Shown piece by piece: positions 60,496-64,000 of a stretch of DNA of 64,000 bases. Both the position numbers and the translations under genes were made by a program. Each line of letters opens with the position of its first letter. Positions within the stretch are counted from its first letter, which is position 1. This stretch comes from Physcousia sp015060555 (GTDB taxonomy: Bacteria; Bacteroidota; Bacteroidia; Bacteroidales; Bacteroidaceae). The notes under the pieces are model-generated. The model saw only the letters and a list, made by a program, of their open reading frames with translations, did no database searches and was not told where the DNA came from. Where the stretch lies: positions 25,600 through 89,599 of the forward strand of contig SUYG01000023.1 in NCBI GenBank assembly GCA_015060555.1, given 5' to 3'.

Positions 60496-60645
60496 TTACC
60501 AAACATCTACTGTACGGGATTCCACGCTACTATCGCGCAATTCTGTAGCGATGGTCATGGCATCAGCATTTCCACCCCAGTCGGTGTGGAAGTGAGCCAG
60601 TGCCTCATCAAGTCTTTCGGCATCGGCATTGGCGTTTTTGGGCAT
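60496..60645 (-). CDS. Small VapB-like antitoxin candidate
   Basis: A 49-residue protein, ATG at 60645, TAA at 60496-60498. Sequence MPKNANADAERLDEALAHF, then DWGGNADAMTIATELRDSS and SRTVDVW. It matches the short antitoxins that precede VapC in Bacteroidota (a DWGG...AxxIAxELRxS...R pattern). The partner toxin is reduced to a C-terminal fragment, so the gene may be an orphan antitoxin or on its way out. Confidence 0.6.
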   Translation of the reverse strand: MPKNANADAERLDEALAHFHTDWGGNADAMTIATELRDSSVESRTVDVW

Positions 60646-60663
60646 CGTTGTGAAGATAGAGGG

Positions 60664-62601
60664 TTAGATGAGTGGTTGTGTGGCGGCGATGAGCCAGGCG
60701 CGGTCGGCGGGGTCGTCGAGGCGGGGGAGGAGGGCTTCGCGCACGCGTGCGTGATACTTATTTAAATAGTCTATCTCATCGGGCAGCAGCATCTCGCGGA
60801 TGATGGGGCGGGTGTCGATGGGACAGAGGGTGAGGGGTTCGAGGCGGAGCCAGGAAGACCCTCTCTGCCCTGCGGGCATCCCTCCCGTCAGGGAGGGAGA
60901 GGCTGGCGCGCTGTTGGGGGTGAGGGGTGGGTCTGGTACGATGAGCATCGTGTTCTCGATGCGCACGCCATGGCTGCCGGCGATGTAGATGCCCGGCTCG
61001 ATGGTCACCGTCATCCCCGCCTGCAGCTGCGCCGGCACATAGTTCATGCGGAACTGGTGCGGGCCTTCGTGGACGCTCAGATAGCTGCCCACGCCGTGAC
61101 CTGTGCCGTGGCCGTAGTTCTTGTGTTCCTGCCACATGGCATAGCGCGCCAGCACATCCAGTTGTGTGCCCGTGGTGCCTGCCGGGAATACGGCTGTGGC
61201 GAGGCGTATGTGGCCTTTCAGCACCAGCGTGTAGTCGCGCCGCTCCTCATCGGTGAGGGGGCCGAGGGGGATGGTGCGGGTGATGTCGGTGGTGCCGCAG
61301 TCGTACTGTGCACCGCTGTCGAGGAGCAACAGGCCGCGCGGCTCCAGGGGGACGTCGGTCTCGGGCGTGGCTTCGTAGTGCACGATGGCGCCGTGGGCAC
61401 CGTAGCCCGCGATGGTGTCGAAGCTCAGGCCGCGGAAGCCGGGATGCTCGGCACGCAATGAGGTAAGCAATTCATCAACGCCCATCTCGGTGATATTGAG
61501 CGGAGCGGGGTTCTCTCCCTCACGGGGGAGCGGGGACAGGGTCCTTAGGAACTTCACCATGGCGACGCCATCGCGCAGCATGGCTTCGCGAAAACCTTCG
61601 ATTTCAACGGGGTTCTTGATGGCCCGGAGGGCAGGGATGGGCGATGGTTTCTGCGCGACGCAGAAGGTGTCACCCCGCTCTGCGGCCGTGCTTAGGGCGT
61701 GGCACGTTACGTCGGGGTCATACTGTATGGTGTATAGCTGCAGGTCGGTGCCGGCAGCATCACCGTTGAGTAGGTCGGTCTGTATGGCCTCGTAGGGACG
61801 CAGCTGGATGCCGTTGTCCATGAGGTAGGCCCTCACGGTGTCGTCAAGCTTTTCCTCGTTGACATACAGGATGGCCTGAGGCCCTGGCTTGTCCTCGTTG
61901 TCGGCTAAGATGAGGAGATAGCTGACGAAGACCGGCGTGCAGTGGACATCGCTGCCGCGCAGGTTCAGCACCCAGGCGATTTCATCGAGCTGTGTCACCA
62001 GCAGGCTGTCGGCTCCTGTCTGCATCAGCTCACGACGGATGTCGCTCAGCTTGTCCGCCGTGGTGCGCCCTGCCAGTTCCAGCGGTTGCAGCACGATGGG
62101 CGAGGTGGGCAGGGGCGGGCGTTGTGTCCACAGCTCATCGACGGGTGAGAGATCTGTGACCAGATCTAATGCCTGACAGAACTGCTCGTCGATGACCTTG
62201 TTCATCTCCTTCACGCTCGTGGCGGTGTTGGTCCATGCATCCAGCCCCACGCGGATATCTACAACGCGGTTGTACTTTGTGAAAATCCAATCTATCAGTT
62301 CCTCCGCCGTGGCCACGTTGCGGCCGCAGCGCACCACCTCGAAGGGTGTGCCTGCCATCTGCTCCTCGGCAGCCAGCCAGTAGCGGCTGTCCGTCCACAG
62401 CGCGGCGTGCTTCATCGTCACCACGGCAGTGCCTGCCGAGCCGGTGAAGCCCGAAATCCATTCGCGTGTCTTCCAGTGCTCAGGGACATACTCCCCGGCG
62501 TGTGGGTCGGTGCTGGGGAAGATATAGGCATCCAGCTTGTGCTCCCGCATCCAAGCGCGCAACGCCTGCACGCGCTGTGTAATAATTTCTGCTTTTGTCA
62601 T
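60664..62601 (-). CDS. Aminopeptidase P family protein (M24, Xaa-Pro aminopeptidase)
   Basis: A 645-residue cytoplasmic metallopeptidase with two creatinase-type N-terminal domains (about 1-310) and the M24 pita-bread domain (about 315-600). Metal ligands are visible: two Asp in LLLDSGAQYDCGTTDITRT, His in GTGHGVGSYLSVHEGP, Glu in TVTIEPGIYIAG and GVRIENTMLIV. Two repeat-encoded inserts are in frame: about 350-364 (PLPREGENPAPL) and about 548-578 (DPPLTPNSAPASPSLTGG, MPAGQRGSSW). They lie on loops outside the ligand segments. Cleaves N-terminal residues before Pro. Its promoter is near consensus. Confidence 0.92.
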   Translation of the reverse strand: MTKAEIITQRVQALRAWMREHKLDAYIFPSTDPHAGEYVPEHWKTREWISGFTGSAGTAVVTMKHAALWTDSRYWLAAEEQMAGTPFEVVRCGRNVATAEELIDWIFTKYNRVVDIRVGLDAWTNTATSVKEMNKVIDEQFCQALDLVTDLSPVDELWTQRPPLPTSPIVLQPLELAGRTTADKLSDIRRELMQTGADSLLVTQLDEIAWVLNLRGSDVHCTPVFVSYLLILADNEDKPGPQAILYVNEEKLDDTVRAYLMDNGIQLRPYEAIQTDLLNGDAAGTDLQLYTIQYDPDVTCHALSTAAERGDTFCVAQKPSPIPALRAIKNPVEIEGFREAMLRDGVAMVKFLRTLSPLPREGENPAPLNITEMGVDELLTSLRAEHPGFRGLSFDTIAGYGAHGAIVHYEATPETDVPLEPRGLLLLDSGAQYDCGTTDITRTIPLGPLTDEERRDYTLVLKGHIRLATAVFPAGTTGTQLDVLARYAMWQEHKNYGHGTGHGVGSYLSVHEGPHQFRMNYVPAQLQAGMTVTIEPGIYIAGSHGVRIENTMLIVPDPPLTPNSAPASPSLTGGMPAGQRGSSWLRLEPLTLCPIDTRPIIREMLLPDEIDYLNKYHARVREALLPRLDDPADRAWLIAATQPLI

Positions 62602-62644
62602 ATCTCAAGTAGGTTTCAGAGCTGCTTTTGCTCTTTCTGCTTTG

Positions 62645-62675
62645 CAAAAATACGTTATTCATAGCGGCTGACAAA
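62645..62675 (-). promoter_or_regulatory. Near-consensus promoter of aminopeptidase P gene
   Basis: The minus strand reads TTTG (62675-62672), 19 bp spacer, TATTTTTG (62652-62645), 43 bp before the ATG. Confidence 0.8.
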
Positions 62676-62716
62676 AGATTTTCACCTTTTTATTCTTCTA
62701 ATACAAAGAAAAAGCT

Positions 62717-62724
62717 TACTTTTG
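62717..62724 (+). promoter_or_regulatory. -7 box of malate dehydrogenase gene
   Basis: TACTTTTG, 42 bp before the chosen ATG; back to back with the aminopeptidase promoter. -33 element weak. Confidence 0.55.
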
Positions 62725-62766
62725 CCGAGCAAAAACCTAATATTTCACTTAATAATCTCAAAAACT

Positions 62767-63753
62767 ATGCAATTCCTGACAAACGAAAAGCTTGTGATTG
62801 TCGGTGCCGGCGGTATGATTGGCTCCAACATGGTGCAAAGTGTGCTGATGCTGGGTCTGACGCCCAACATCTGCCTGTATGACATCTACGAACCCGGCGT
62901 TCATGGCGTCTATGACGAGATGTGCCACTGCGCCATCCCCGGTGCAAACCTTTCTTACACCGTTGACGCCAAGGAGGCTTTCACCGGCGCTAAGTACATC
63001 ATTTCCAGCGGCGGAGCTCCCCGTAAGGAGGGCATGACGCGCGAGGACCTGCTTAAGGGCAACTGCCAAATTGCGGCTGACTTCGGCGAGAACATCAAGA
63101 AGTACTGCCCCGATGTGAAGCACGTCGTCGTCATCTTCAACCCCGCTGATGTCACAGCCCTCACCGCTCTCATCCACTCCGGTTTGAAGCCCAACCAGCT
63201 CACCTCTCTGGCTGCCCTCGACAGCACGCGTCTGCAGCAGCAGCTGGCTCAGGAGTTCGGTGTGCAGCAGGACAAGGTGACCAACGCCTACACCTATGGC
63301 GGTCACGGCGAGCAGATGGCTGTCTTTGCCAGCAAGGCTCTCATCGACGGCAAGCCCCTCAGCGAGCTGCCTCTCAGCGCCGAGCGCTGGGCTGAGATCA
63401 AGCACATGACGACGCAGGGTGGTAGCAACATCATCAAGCTGCGTGGCCGTAGCTCCTTCCAGAGCCCTGCCTACCAGGCTGTGAAGATGATCGAGGGTGC
63501 CATGGGTGGCGAACCCTTCAAGTGGCCCGCAGGCTGCTATGTCAACGCCTTTGGCTTCAAGAATGTGATGATGGCTATGCCCAGCGTGATTGACAAGGAC
63601 GGTGTTCACTTCACGGCTCCCGAGGGCACCGCTGAAGAGATGGCTGCCCTGCAGGCCAGCTATGAGCACCTGCAGAAGATGCGCGACGAGATCATCTCCC
63701 TCGGCATCATCCCTGCCGTCGCTGACTGGGGCCAGGACAACCCCAACCTCTAA
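62767..63753 (+). CDS. mdh: Malate dehydrogenase
   Basis: A 328-residue NAD-dependent lactate/malate dehydrogenase. Rossmann motif VIVGAGGMIGSNMVQSV (about 10-26), Asp of the NAD site in CLYDIYEPG, IISSGGAPRKEGMTREDLL (substrate loop with Arg residues), VVVIFNPADVTALTAL, LDSTRLQQQLA and the catalytic His in YTYGGHGEQMAVF. It interconverts malate and oxaloacetate in the reductive branch leading to succinate, a main fermentation route of this group. The start at 62767 (MQFLTNEKLVIVGAGG) is preferred; the 15 upstream codons overlap the promoter -7 box. Strong terminator follows. Confidence 0.92.
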   Translation: MQFLTNEKLVIVGAGGMIGSNMVQSVLMLGLTPNICLYDIYEPGVHGVYDEMCHCAIPGANLSYTVDAKEAFTGAKYIISSGGAPRKEGMTREDLLKGNCQIAADFGENIKKYCPDVKHVVVIFNPADVTALTALIHSGLKPNQLTSLAALDSTRLQQQLAQEFGVQQDKVTNAYTYGGHGEQMAVFASKALIDGKPLSELPLSAERWAEIKHMTTQGGSNIIKLRGRSSFQSPAYQAVKMIEGAMGGEPFKWPAGCYVNAFGFKNVMMAMPSVIDKDGVHFTAPEGTAEEMAALQASYEHLQKMRDEIISLGIIPAVADWGQDNPNL

Positions 63754-63773
63754 GCTTTAAGTAAAGGCTAATA

Positions 63774-63808
63774 AAGGCTGCGTCACATATGATGGCGCAG
63801 CCTTTTTT
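63774..63808 (+). terminator. Intrinsic terminator of mdh
   Basis: AAGGCTGCG / CGCAGCCTT stem with a loop of about 15 nt, followed by TTTTT. Confidence 0.85.
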
Positions 63809-63810
63809 AA

Positions 63811-63940
63811 TGAAGAATGAAGAATGAAGAGTGAAGAGTGAAGAATGAAGAGTGAAGAATGAAGAATGAAGAATAAGGGTTACTAATGACTAATGACGAA
63901 TGACGAATGACGAGTGACGAATGATGAATGACAACAACCT
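63811..63940. repeat. GAAGAATGAAGAATGAAGAG / AATGACGAATGACGAG arrays
   Basis: About 130 bp of ten-base units after the mdh terminator, the same class as the arrays inside the exporter and RNA methyltransferase genes. Confidence 0.9.
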
Positions 63941-63952
63941 CTTGCATCCATT

Positions 63953-64000
63953 CTAACCACAGATTACGCAGATTAAACAGATTTTTTAAACAACGAATTA
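63953..64000. mobile_element. Left end of a further CACAGATT element, cut by the window edge
   Basis: TAACCACAGATTACGCAGATTAAACAGATTTTTT matches the left ends at 4125 and 5730. The rest lies outside the window. Confidence 0.55.

Noticed and set aside
60463..60765. A 100-codon plus-strand frame
   Set aside because: Overlaps the antitoxin and VapC remnant and the 3' end of the aminopeptidase on the other strand; no family features.

Overview
The window looks like a chromosomal segment of a Prevotella-type member of the Bacteroidota. Support: promoters of the form TTTG - 19/20 bp - TAnnTTTG; a fused KorA plus KorB; a C10 (interpain/streptopain-type) protease; large secreted proteins ending in a shared YNLxGQRxxxxxKGxxIxxGKKVLVK-like tail; and many short intergenic repeat arrays. 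I saw no rRNA, tRNA or CRISPR array.

Layout. 1-15 kb is mostly housekeeping: an unrecognised membrane protein running off the left edge, a diiron flavoprotein, korA and korB with a GxxExxY gene inserted between them inside inverted repeats, an RNA methyltransferase, an outer-membrane protein, an HI0933-type flavoprotein, a carboxyltransferase plus gamma-carbonic-anhydrase pair, a C10 protease and a lipoprotein hydrolase. 15.2-42.1 kb is one long same-strand aryl-polyene (APE)-type biosynthetic cluster: ketoreductase, three ketosynthase genes (two fused to chain-length-factor-like domains), two carrier proteins plus a third fused to the MMPL exporter, two hotdog proteins, thioesterase, acyltransferases, a GT2-acyltransferase fusion, a LolA-like carrier, AMP ligase, methyltransferase, B12-type radical SAM protein, two FAD desaturase/isomerase-like proteins and a patatin. 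Together they would build a polyene acyl chain on a carrier, modify it and move it to the outer membrane. No ammonia lyase or dialkylresorcinol enzymes are seen. A small toxin-like pair follows.

43.1-59.2 kb (minus strand, visibly more AT-rich) holds the most unusual region. Two operons each start with a near-consensus promoter and a matching structured leader RNA. Each then alternates a 1000-1400 residue secreted protein with a 55-67 residue peptide ending in a Trp/acidic tail (G-[DS]-W-[DN]-[IV]-W-[GS]). There are four large/small pairs, and both operons end in a duplicated 3' block with a terminator. The two leaders keep the same helices despite changed bases, which is direct comparative evidence for a structured RNA.

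59.2-64 kb is a repeat-rich spacer, a small antitoxin beside a broken VapC, an aminopeptidase P and malate dehydrogenase. Throughout the window, two repeat types (TCATTCTTCATTC-like and CCCCTCCCnnnnGGGAGGGG-like) lie not only between genes but in frame inside conserved genes.
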